DNA from: JBMOUD01 sp049319665
GTDB taxonomy: Bacteria; Pseudomonadota; Gammaproteobacteria; Enterobacterales; Enterobacteriaceae
Assembly: GCF_049319665.1 (NCBI RefSeq)
Contig: NZ_JBMOUD010000034.1
Location: 1-5,679 of the forward strand
Direction of reading: 5' to 3'
Length of the DNA: 5,679 nucleotides
Below are positions 1-4,444 of this stretch, in pieces. A model generated the notes under the pieces. It worked only from the letters and a program-made list of their open reading frames with translations, had not been told where the DNA came from and did not search any database. The position numbers and the translations under genes are program-made. Within the stretch, counting starts at the first letter, position 1; each line of letters opens with the position of its first letter.

Positions 1-57
1 GTCGCCATCTACAACGCAGGTCATCGCAAGCAGTCAGAAGTGATGACTGCTCGATAA
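1..57 (+). CDS. 3' end of an upstream phage gene (partial)
   Basis: Frame 1 is open from the window edge to a TAA at 55-57 and encodes 18 residues, VAIYNAGHRKQSEVMTAR. The AIYNAG-H/Y-RK-type ending resembles C-termini I recall from small enterobacterial phage proteins, but I cannot name the gene. Its stop codon lies just before and partly within the ribosome binding site of the next gene (56-61), which fits an operon. Frame 3 is also open, up to a TGA at 69-71, but its peptide is rich in Arg and Ser and looks less protein-like. Only a tail is visible, so function cannot be judged. Confidence 0.5.
   Translation, partial: VAIYNAGHRKQSEVMTAR
29..51 (+). other. perfect 8-bp stem-loop at the end of the upstream gene
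   Basis: AGCAGTCA at 29-36 and TGACTGCT at 44-51 are exact reverse complements around a 7-base loop. The hairpin covers the last codons of the upstream gene and lies next to its TAA. No T-tract follows, so it is not a classical intrinsic terminator. It could shield the mRNA 3' end or mark a processing point; that is inference. Confidence 0.5.
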
Positions 58-67
58 GGAGTGAGAG

Positions 68-385
68 ATGAGTAAAGAGTTCAAAGGTACACCGGGCAAC
101 TGGCAATCTAAGTTTCGGCCAGACCTCGAAGTTCAGGGTGATTTGCATATTGTCTATGCGGGTGGAGATTCTCCAGAAAAGGCTTACCACGTTGCGTATT
201 CGGCTGGATGGACGGATAACGAAACAAGCAAGAAAGAGGCTGAAGCAAACGCAAGGCTAATATGCGCAGCTCCAGACCTGCTTAAAGCACTTCAATTTGC
301 ACTTCCGTGGCTACCTACAGCAGACGGTGAGGCAATTCATATAGCTGAGCAAGCAATCAACAAAGCGCTGGGCATTACCAGCTAA
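68..385 (+). CDS. small phage protein with NARLICAAPDLL motif, function unknown
   Basis: A 105-aa soluble protein. The ATG at 68 has a strong Shine-Dalgarno AAGGAG at 56-61 with 6-base spacing. The opening (SKEFKGTPGNW, residues 2-12) and the segment NARLICAAPDLLKAL at residues 61-75, followed by an AINKALG-type end near 96-102, are hallmarks of a very common family of short hypothetical proteins in phages and prophages, usually seen as 'KGTPGPW ... NARLIAAAPELLEAL'. The C-terminal half is probably helical. There is no signal peptide, membrane segment or recognised catalytic motif. It precedes another orphan phage gene in the same direction. The family assignment rests on recalled motif similarity; no function is known to me. 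Confidence 0.85.
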   Translation: MSKEFKGTPGNWQSKFRPDLEVQGDLHIVYAGGDSPEKAYHVAYSAGWTDNETSKKEAEANARLICAAPDLLKALQFALPWLPTADGEAIHIAEQAINKALGITS

Positions 386-392
386 TTACGCG

Positions 393-414
393 AGCCATTT
401 CTAACGAGATGGCT
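393..414 (+). terminator. weak terminator-like stem-loop
   Basis: AGCCATTTC (393-401) pairs with GAGATGGCT (406-414), 9 bp with one G-T wobble, around a 4-base loop TAAC. It begins 7 bases after the stop codon of the 105-aa gene. The following TATTTG is a poor T-tract, so termination would be partial at best. It may instead protect the 3' end of the transcript. Confidence 0.45.
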
Positions 415-455
415 TATTTGCGTAAACCTGAGATTGAGAGAGTTGAGGAGGAAGT

Positions 456-692
456 ATGAGCAAAGAAACAGGTGGTCAGGCCTTCCCGCGACAGCAGTGG
501 GAATATGACGGGCAGAATAACGTTCTTCAGTACCAAGAAGATGGCATGACATTGCGTGACTACTTCGCAGCAAAGGCTCCGCCAGTTCCTGAAGATTTTG
601 GATGGGCACCAAAGGAGACGGATACCTATCAAAGAATCGTTCGCTGGAGTTATTTCTACGCCGACGCCATGCTTGCGGCCCGCAACAAGTAG
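456..692 (+). CDS. small phage protein of the 'GMTLRDYFAAKA' family, function unknown
   Basis: A 78-aa protein starting at ATG 456 behind a purine-rich Shine-Dalgarno GAGGAGGA at 445-452. It carries two hallmarks of a widespread group of lambdoid hypothetical proteins: GMTLRDYFAAKA at residues 30-41 and a tail YFYADAMLAAR at residues 66-76. An N-terminal GGQAFPRQ segment (6-13) corresponds to the usual 'GGPAFP' start. Tyr, Trp and Phe are abundant, but there is no transmembrane stretch. The family is frequent in early regions of enterobacterial prophages and to my knowledge has no assigned function. A strong stem-loop follows directly after the TAG stop. An overlapping 120-aa reading frame on the other strand is judged a shadow. 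Confidence 0.85.
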   Translation: MSKETGGQAFPRQQWEYDGQNNVLQYQEDGMTLRDYFAAKAPPVPEDFGWAPKETDTYQRIVRWSYFYADAMLAARNK

Positions 693-702
693 CCCCTTCC
701 CT

Positions 703-725
703 ATGCGCATTCACTGAGTGCGCAT
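703..725 (+). other. strong 10-bp stem-loop without T-tract
   Basis: ATGCGCATTC (703-712) pairs with GAGTGCGCAT (716-725) with one G-T wobble and a 3-base loop (ACT). It starts 11 bases after the stop of the 78-aa gene. No run of T follows, so a simple intrinsic terminator is unlikely. A true terminator lies about 30 bases further on (758-782), giving two hairpins in tandem in the 103-base gap. Confidence 0.6.
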
Positions 726-757
726 CGTGATAAGCGCCCATCAACTTGTAATTATTA

Positions 758-782
758 GGCTCACTTAGTGGGCCATTTTTTT
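758..782 (+). terminator. intrinsic terminator
   Basis: GGCTCAC (758-764) and GTGGGCC (768-774) form a 7-bp stem with one G-T wobble and a 3-base TTA loop. An A and seven T residues (776-782) follow. This is a standard Rho-independent layout. It lies just before the ribosome binding site of the 84-aa gene, so expression of that gene from upstream needs read-through or antitermination. Confidence 0.75.
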
Positions 783-795
783 AACGGAGATAAGT

Positions 796-1050
796 ATGGA
801 AATTGATATTCGCAAAGCAGGAGTGATTTACAAATTGAGTGAAGTAAAGGTAAGTCACGGAGAGGCAACAATAAAGTTTGACATTCGCGATGGCGAGGAG
901 AGAAGCAATTTTCTTAAGTCACTCGTCGATGCTGCATTCGGTGAGATGAGTATGGATGAAATCATGTCATATCTAGACGATGAAGGCTATTCAGATGAGG
1001 TTATAGAGCGGAATAGCGAAGGAGAAAGCGAGGAAAACACAGCCGCCTAG
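796..1050 (+). CDS. 84-aa acidic protein, function unknown
   Basis: The ATG at 796 follows a good Shine-Dalgarno CGGAGA at 785-790. The N-terminal half (residues 1-32) alternates hydrophobic and charged residues and looks like beta strands (IYKLSEVKVSHGEATIKFDI). The second half is likely helical, and the last 25 residues are strongly acidic (DDEGYSDEVIERNSEGESEE). Such small acidic phage proteins often bind host proteins or mimic nucleic acid, but nothing here identifies a partner. The gene is flanked by terminators on both sides (758-782 and 1041-1062), so it sits almost alone as a one-gene unit. Its TAG stop lies in the loop of the downstream terminator. I do not recognise a family. Confidence 0.75.
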   Translation: MEIDIRKAGVIYKLSEVKVSHGEATIKFDIRDGEERSNFLKSLVDAAFGEMSMDEIMSYLDDEGYSDEVIERNSEGESEENTAA

Positions 1051-1062
1051 TGCGGCTTTTTT
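1041..1062 (+). terminator. intrinsic terminator containing the stop codon of the 84-aa gene
   Basis: AGCCGC (1041-1046) pairs perfectly with GCGGCT (1052-1057) around a 5-base loop CTAGT. The T-run continues through 1062. The TAG stop of the preceding gene (1048-1050) is in the loop, so a ribosome terminating there would cover the stem. This means translation of the 84-aa gene could influence termination. Confidence 0.85.
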
Positions 1063-1122
1063 ATTGCTCACAACCCAAAGCGCTGACGTTTTGGCATGTA
1101 AGTAAATCAACTAATCAAACAC

Positions 1123-1127
1123 AGGAA
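1123..1127 (+). promoter_or_regulatory. ribosome binding site deciding the start of the 56-aa gene
   Basis: AGGAA at 1123-1127 stands 6 bases before ATG 1134. It favours this start over an in-frame GTG at 1050, which lies inside the terminator and has no Shine-Dalgarno. Confidence 0.6.
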
Positions 1128-1133
1128 AAGCCC

Positions 1134-1304
1134 ATGCAACTATCAATTGCCGGGCAGTCCGCATCGGGCTGCTCTACTAACTATTTGTTAAAAATCCAAC
1201 ACTCACCGGCCCACCGCGTCACCTCGGCCAGCTTCCCGCCTCCGCAAAAGAGTTGGCTTCAGAAACTTATTGAAATGCTCACAGCTAAGGGTGACCCGCT
1301 ATGA
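1134..1304 (+). CDS. 56-aa protein coupled to the next gene, function unknown
   Basis: A small ORF with a plausible Shine-Dalgarno (AGGAA at 1123-1127) and a TGA that overlaps the next ATG (ATGA at 1301-1304), pointing to translational coupling. The reading frame is open back to a GTG at 1050, but that start lies in the terminator stem region and is rejected. The protein is polar and Ser-rich at the N-terminus (AGQSASGCSTNYLL, residues 6-19), then has SFPPPQKS (33-40), and ends in a short amphipathic helix WLQKLIEML (41-49). It has no signal peptide or membrane span. It occupies the position where the Rac and lambda left operons carry small host-takeover genes such as kil, but no sequence match to Kil proteins is seen. 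Function unknown. Confidence 0.65.
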   Translation: MQLSIAGQSASGCSTNYLLKIQHSPAHRVTSASFPPPQKSWLQKLIEMLTAKGDPL

Positions 1305-1585
1305 ACGCATATCTAACGCAAGACCGGCTTGAACAAAAACGCTGGGATGTTCATCAAGCAGGCATGGATAAAGACGAATGGATTATTAAGCGGGCCGATG
1401 AGTTAACGAAAGAGTTCCCGGAAAAGCTTTCTGAGTTCACCAATCCATTTAAGCAGCACACCTTCTTTTTCGACATAAATCCCAGCCAAAAAGTTAAAGA
1501 GGCTTACGAGAACCTTATCTGGGAAATCTGCGAAGCCGAAGCGACTGAACAGTATTCGATGAAATTATTGATGGGAGAGCTTTAG
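1301..1585 (+). CDS. 94-aa protein directly upstream of recE, function unknown
   Basis: The ATG at 1301 overlaps the preceding stop, with AAGGG at 1287-1291 as a modest Shine-Dalgarno. The TAG at 1583-1585 is separated from the recE start by one base. The protein is charged and rich in aromatic residues: RWDVHQAGMDKDEWIIKRADE at 14-34 looks helical, an HTFFFDI patch lies at 53-59, and the C-terminus is acidic and helical (EAYENLIWEICEAEA, 67-81). By position it corresponds to racC of the Rac prophage, but the sequence does not resemble RacC as I remember it. Coupling to recE suggests co-production, possibly as a modulator of the recombination proteins or of host nucleases; this is inference from context only. 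Confidence 0.8.
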   Translation: MNAYLTQDRLEQKRWDVHQAGMDKDEWIIKRADELTKEFPEKLSEFTNPFKQHTFFFDINPSQKVKEAYENLIWEICEAEATEQYSMKLLMGEL

Positions 1586-1586
1586 C

Positions 1587-2405
1587 ATGGAACCCGGAAT
1601 CTACTACGATATATCGAATGAGGACTATCACAGCGGGCCGGGCATTAGTAAATCGCAGTTAGACGATATAGCCATCAGCCCCGCAATATTCCAGTGGCGT
1701 AAAAATGCTCCGGTGGACGAGGAAAAAACGGCGGCACTCGATATGGGTACCGCCCTGCACTGCCTACTGCTTGAGCCGGATGAATTTAGCAAGAGATTTG
1801 AAATCGGGCCAGATGTAAACCGTAGAACCAGTGCCGGGAAGCAGGAAGAAAAGGAATTCTTAGAACGCTGTGAGAAAGAAGGGATCACGCCGATTGCTCA
1901 TGATGAAAATAGGAAATTACAACTCATGAGGGGAAGCGCACTAGCCCACCCAATCGCACGGTGGATGTTAGAGGCGCAAGGCGAGGCGGAGAGCAGCATA
2001 TTTTGGAATGACAAGGAAACGGACATTCTATGCCGGTGTCGCCCTGACAAAATAATCACTGAGTTCAACTGGTGTATCGACGTAAAAAGCACGGCAGATA
2101 TGGCCCGTTTTTCTAAAGGGTTTTATGAATACCGGTACCACGTCCAAGACCCTTTTTACTCAGACGGTTATGAGTCTCACTTCAACGAAACGCCAACCTT
2201 TGCATTTCTCGCCGTCAGCACGTCAATAGACTGTGGGCGGTATCCAACGCAAGTTTTCATTCTAGATCAGCAAGCCAAAGACGCCGGCAGGTCTGAGTAC
2301 AAAAGAAATCTATCAACTTATGCCGAATGCCAATCACGCAACGAGTGGCCGGGCATAGCAACGCTATCACTGCCTTATTGGGCGAAGGAGTTAAAGAATG
2401 TCTAA
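1587..2405 (+). CDS. recE: RecE-type exodeoxyribonuclease VIII (nuclease domain only)
   Basis: A 272-aa 5'-3' double-strand DNA exonuclease that resects linear DNA ends to expose a 3' single strand for RecT. The protein starts MEPGIYYDIS and aligns along its whole length, from memory, with the C-terminal nuclease domain of E. coli Rac RecE (866 aa, domain from about residue 595). PD-(D/E)XK active-site residues are present: His58 in GTALHC, Asp154 in RCRPDK, and Asp165/Lys167 in IDVKS. Their spacing matches RecE His652, Asp748, Asp759 and Lys761. A QxxxY motif of this nuclease group is at Gln187-Tyr191 (QDPFY). The roughly 590-residue N-terminal region of Rac RecE, dispensable for nuclease activity, is absent, so this is a compact phage form rather than a truncation. 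Shine-Dalgarno GGGAG lies at 1573-1577; the 3' end overlaps recT by 8 bases. Confidence 0.97.
   Translation: MEPGIYYDISNEDYHSGPGISKSQLDDIAISPAIFQWRKNAPVDEEKTAALDMGTALHCLLLEPDEFSKRFEIGPDVNRRTSAGKQEEKEFLERCEKEGITPIAHDENRKLQLMRGSALAHPIARWMLEAQGEAESSIFWNDKETDILCRCRPDKIITEFNWCIDVKSTADMARFSKGFYEYRYHVQDPFYSDGYESHFNETPTFAFLAVSTSIDCGRYPTQVFILDQQAKDAGRSEYKRNLSTYAECQSRNEWPGIATLSLPYWAKELKNV
2385..2390 (+). promoter_or_regulatory. ribosome binding site of recT inside recE
   Basis: AAGGAG lies 7 bases before the recT ATG at 2398 and inside the last codons of recE. It sets the recT start and supports coupled synthesis of the two proteins. Confidence 0.8.
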
Positions 2406-3234
2406 CCAGCCACCAATTGCGGCAGCAGACCTACAAAAAACACAGGCGCCAAAGCCTCCGTCAGCAAAAACGCCAGAACAAACACTAGTTTCATTCATGA
2501 ATCAACCGGCGATGAAAAATCAACTGGCCGCCGCGCTCCCGCGACATATGACAGCTGATCGCATGATTCGCATCGTCACAACTGAGATACGCAAGAATCC
2601 AGAGCTAGCTGGATGTAGCCAGCAAAGTTTTGTTGGTTCTGTAGTTCAATGCTCACAGCTTGGGCTGGAGCCGGGCGGTTCGTTAGGCCATGCATATCTT
2701 CTTCCGTTCAATAAAAACAAAAAGAACCCACAAACAGGAAAGTGGGAAGTGGTTAGCAAGGATGTGCAGCTAATTATTGGGTACCGAGGGATGATCGACC
2801 TAGCTCGACGTTCCGGGCAAATCGTTAGCATCTCTGCACGAACAGTTCGTGAGGGTGATGATTTCAAGTTCTCATACGGACTCGATGAGACGCTTGAACA
2901 TCGCCCTGGTGAAAACGAAGACTCACCAATCACGCATGTTTACGCCGTTGCCAAGCTAAAAGACGGCGGCGTCCAGTTTGAAGTAATGACTTTCAAGCAA
3001 GTTGAAAATGTTCGAGCTGGCAGCAAAGCATCAGGCAGCGGCCCATGGGTTACACACTGGGAAGAGATGGCTAAGAAAACTGTCATTCGTCGCTTGTTCA
3101 AGTACCTACCAGTAAGCATAGAAATGCAAACGGCTGTAGTTCTCGACGAGAAAGCAGAGGCCGACATCGATCAAGATAACGCATCTGTTTTAAGTGCCGA
3201 ATACAGCGTGCTGGATGGCACAGGTGAAGAATGA
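2398..3234 (+). CDS. recT: RecT single-strand DNA annealing protein
   Basis: A 278-aa recombinase that coats single-stranded DNA, anneals complementary strands and promotes strand invasion; it pairs with RecE. The whole length matches the Rac RecT (269 aa) from memory. Signature stretches are MTADRMIRIVTTEIRKNPEL (51-70), VVQCSQLGLEPGGSLGHAYL (82-101), VQLIIGYRGMIDLARRSGQI (123-142), HRPGENEDSPITHVYAVA (168-185) and GPWVTHWEEMAKKTVIRRLF (215-234). A variable Pro/Ala/Lys-rich N-terminal tail (5-27) and an acidic C-terminal tail (about 250-278) also fit the family; in the family the C-terminal part is linked to partner specificity. The loop after LLPF (residues 105-122, rich in Lys and Asn) is about seven residues longer than in Rac RecT as I recall it. 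The gene overlaps recE at its start and the 60-aa gene at its end. Confidence 0.98.
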   Translation: MSNQPPIAAADLQKTQAPKPPSAKTPEQTLVSFMNQPAMKNQLAAALPRHMTADRMIRIVTTEIRKNPELAGCSQQSFVGSVVQCSQLGLEPGGSLGHAYLLPFNKNKKNPQTGKWEVVSKDVQLIIGYRGMIDLARRSGQIVSISARTVREGDDFKFSYGLDETLEHRPGENEDSPITHVYAVAKLKDGGVQFEVMTFKQVENVRAGSKASGSGPWVTHWEEMAKKTVIRRLFKYLPVSIEMQTAVVLDEKAEADIDQDNASVLSAEYSVLDGTGEE

Positions 3235-3413
3235 AAAGCATCTACGACTCAATCAGGGTCGGTCGCGTCACCCTTCCATATTTTTACAAGCGGCGCGGCT
3301 GGATCACTCCAGATAACCGACTCGAAAAAAACGCATTCAAAGCCCAACTAATCGCAGAGAAAGAAAACGAGCGGCTAAAGCTATTGGCCGCATCGCTTGG
3401 CCTTTCTTACTAA
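3231..3413 (+). CDS. 60-aa basic protein downstream of recT, function unknown
   Basis: The ATG overlaps the recT stop (ATGA at 3231-3234). AGGTG at 3222-3226 is a close-spaced Shine-Dalgarno, and an in-frame TGA just upstream excludes any earlier start. The N-terminal half is basic and aromatic (RVGRVTLPYFYKRRGW, 9-24); the second half is a charged helix (NAFKAQLIAEKENERLKLLAASLGL, given here in parts: residues 34-46 and 47-58). The basic patch could bind nucleic acid, but no known fold is recognisable. In Rac the genes next to recT on this side include ralR and rcbA; no similarity to either is seen. Coupling to recT suggests co-expression with the recombination genes. Confidence 0.75.
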   Translation: MKSIYDSIRVGRVTLPYFYKRRGWITPDNRLEKNAFKAQLIAEKENERLKLLAASLGLSY

Positions 3414-3435
3414 CCCTCTTTGCAAGGAACACATT

Positions 3436-3753
3436 ATGAGCACAAGAATTGAAGCAATTGAAGTTCAGCGAGATGAGCACGGACAATGGACCCACCCGGA
3501 ATACGAGAAATTCTGTGACGGACGTGAGTATATTTCTTCAAATGAGTTTGATGCTTGGACGACAGAAAAGGGGCTGGAATGGCTAGCTGAATATCGCGAT
3601 GAGGATGAGATTGATCAACACGGTGATGGTTACGACATCTCGACATGGCAACCATCTGGGATAAAAGGCGATGGATGGTTTGTTGGCTCAATTCACGATA
3701 GCGAAGATGGTGCCGTGTGTATCTGGCTGAAAAATAAGGAAGATTCGCTATGA
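3436..3753 (+). CDS. 105-aa acidic phage protein with GDGWFVGSIHDSEDG motif
   Basis: ATG 3436 has AAGGA at 3424-3428 with 7-base spacing. The frame is open back to a TTG at 3397, but that start overlaps the preceding gene and lacks a Shine-Dalgarno, so it is rejected. The N-terminal segment IEVQRDEHGQWTHPEY (8-23) and the C-terminal GDGWFVGSIHDSEDGAVCIW (78-97) match a pattern I recall from many short enterobacterial phage proteins of unknown function. The middle is very acidic (YRDEDEIDQHGDGYD, 53-67), and WQP at 71-73 precedes the conserved C-terminal block. Six Trp in 105 residues and the Asp/Glu richness suggest a small compact soluble protein. The stop overlaps the next start (ATGA at 3750). 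Confidence 0.85.
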   Translation: MSTRIEAIEVQRDEHGQWTHPEYEKFCDGREYISSNEFDAWTTEKGLEWLAEYRDEDEIDQHGDGYDISTWQPSGIKGDGWFVGSIHDSEDGAVCIWLKNKEDSL

Positions 3754-4277
3754 CAGTTAAACGCTGGAGTGTCGGGGTTGACGGCCCCGACGAAAATGGA
3801 AATCTAGTCGCATATGCAGACTATCTATCACTAGCAGCAGAAAACTCGTCACTGCGACTCACGATTGACAACATTGTTAATGCGTTGGGATGGGGAGATG
3901 GCCCGGTGTCGCAGCAGGTTATTGAGCTTGTGACGGGGTTAGTTGCTGAGAATGTAGCGAGCAATGGGCGATTGCAGGAACTAATTCAGATTATCAATAA
4001 CGCCGACAACAGCTACTGCATGTGCGGAGATGTAATGGAATCCCATGTGGTTGGGGGGTGCGGAAGCCCGACTGGCATGTTTGATTATCACTACGGCGTG
4101 TGGCTCGAATCTGAAAATAAAACCCCGATCACTGACGCCGCTATTGCTAAGATAAGCGCGAAGTCAATAGAAAAAGCCGCCGATGACTTAGCGGGCGAAA
4201 ATAACATTGGCGGGCACGAAGTTGATGCTATGTACAAATACGCCGCCAATCTACGCGCTGGAGGTAAGGCATCATGA
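3750..4277 (+). CDS. 175-aa mosaic phage protein with a Cys/His cluster (Ea22-like in style)
   Basis: Start ATG 3750 is coupled to the previous stop, with AAGGA at 3736-3740. Three segments are visible. Residues 1-45 begin VKRWSVGVDGPDENGNLV and AYADYLSLAAENSSL, a common opening of lambdoid early-region proteins. Residues 88-113 hold Cys90, Cys92, His99 and Cys104 (pattern C-x-C-x6-H-x4-C) within SYCMCGDVMESHVVGGCG, a possible metal site. Residues 125-170 (TPITDAAIAKISAKSIEKAA, then AANLRAGG) match the C-terminal style of Ea22-like phage proteins that often read TPxTDAxxxE. The mosaic build suggests segment swapping among phages. Function unknown; the family name is tentative. Confidence 0.8.
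   Translation: MTVKRWSVGVDGPDENGNLVAYADYLSLAAENSSLRLTIDNIVNALGWGDGPVSQQVIELVTGLVAENVASNGRLQELIQIINNADNSYCMCGDVMESHVVGGCGSPTGMFDYHYGVWLESENKTPITDAAIAKISAKSIEKAADDLAGENNIGGHEVDAMYKYAANLRAGGKAS
3771..3791 (+). other. GC-rich hairpin just inside the 175-aa gene
   Basis: GTCGGGG (3771-3777) and CCCCGAC (3785-3791) are perfect reverse complements around a 7-base loop. The hairpin spans codons 8-14, starting 21 bases after the A of the ATG. No T-tract follows. It could slow early translation or affect coupling from the upstream gene. Confidence 0.55.
4260..4265 (+). promoter_or_regulatory. strong ribosome binding site for the 56-aa gene at 4274
   Basis: GGAGGT, near-consensus, lies 8 bases before ATG 4274 inside the last codons of the 175-aa gene. 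It is among the strongest Shine-Dalgarno matches in the window and is a main reason for accepting the short gene that follows. Confidence 0.75.
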
Positions 4278-4444
4278 CTTATGCGTATACGGCTACGTTA
4301 TTTTGCGAAAGCGAGAAATCCGAGAAGGCGATGATTAAACAGTACGAAGAAAAAGGCTACGTGGTGGATGAGTCCAGTCTTATTAATCGTAAATCCGGTG
4401 ATGGCGTCGTAATGATATTGAAGGAGCAAACTCATGACAGTTGA
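4274..4444 (+). CDS. 56-aa protein, function unknown (short coupled gene)
   Basis: A short ORF that fills the gap between the 175-aa and 137-aa genes. ATG 4274 overlaps the previous stop (ATGA) and is preceded by GGAGGT at 4260-4265. The TGA at 4442-4444 overlaps the next gene by 11 bases. The peptide begins MTYAYTATLFCESEKSEKAM, then IKQYEEKGYVVDESS (21-35) and GDGVVMILKEQ (42-52). The arrangement beta strand, helix with charged residues, strand, strand is plausible for a small compact domain. A lysine/glutamate-rich helix at 12-27 is evident. There is no cysteine cluster or membrane segment. The perfect fit between neighbours and the strong ribosome site make it very likely real. Confidence 0.8.
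   Translation: MTYAYTATLFCESEKSEKAMIKQYEEKGYVVDESSLINRKSGDGVVMILKEQTHDS

Noticed and set aside
382..744. Open frames on the - strand opposite the 78-aa gene (120 aa and 98 aa)
   Set aside because: They lie opposite a recognised phage gene and span two stem-loops; composition is rich in Arg, Ser, Cys and His and no family is recognisable. Treated as antisense shadows.
1050..1133. Longer form of the 56-aa protein starting at GTG 1050
   Set aside because: The start lies inside a terminator stem-loop and has no Shine-Dalgarno; ATG 1134 has one at proper spacing.
1063..1133. Promoter between the terminator and the 56-aa gene
   Set aside because: No pair of convincing -35 and -10 hexamers with proper spacing could be found by eye, although one is expected if antitermination is absent.
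1628..3167. Several - strand open frames opposite recE and recT
   Set aside because: They are opposite two confidently identified genes, lack credible ribosome sites and show Ser/Arg-rich shadow composition.
3397..3435. N-terminal extension of the 105-aa protein from TTG 3397
   Set aside because: It overlaps the end of the preceding gene without a ribosome site, whereas ATG 3436 has AAGGA 7 bases upstream and yields the expected family N-terminus.
4048..4064. G-rich run that might form a G-quadruplex
   Set aside because: There is one run of six G and otherwise only short G pairs, so four proper G tracts are not available; it also encodes a Gly-rich stretch.
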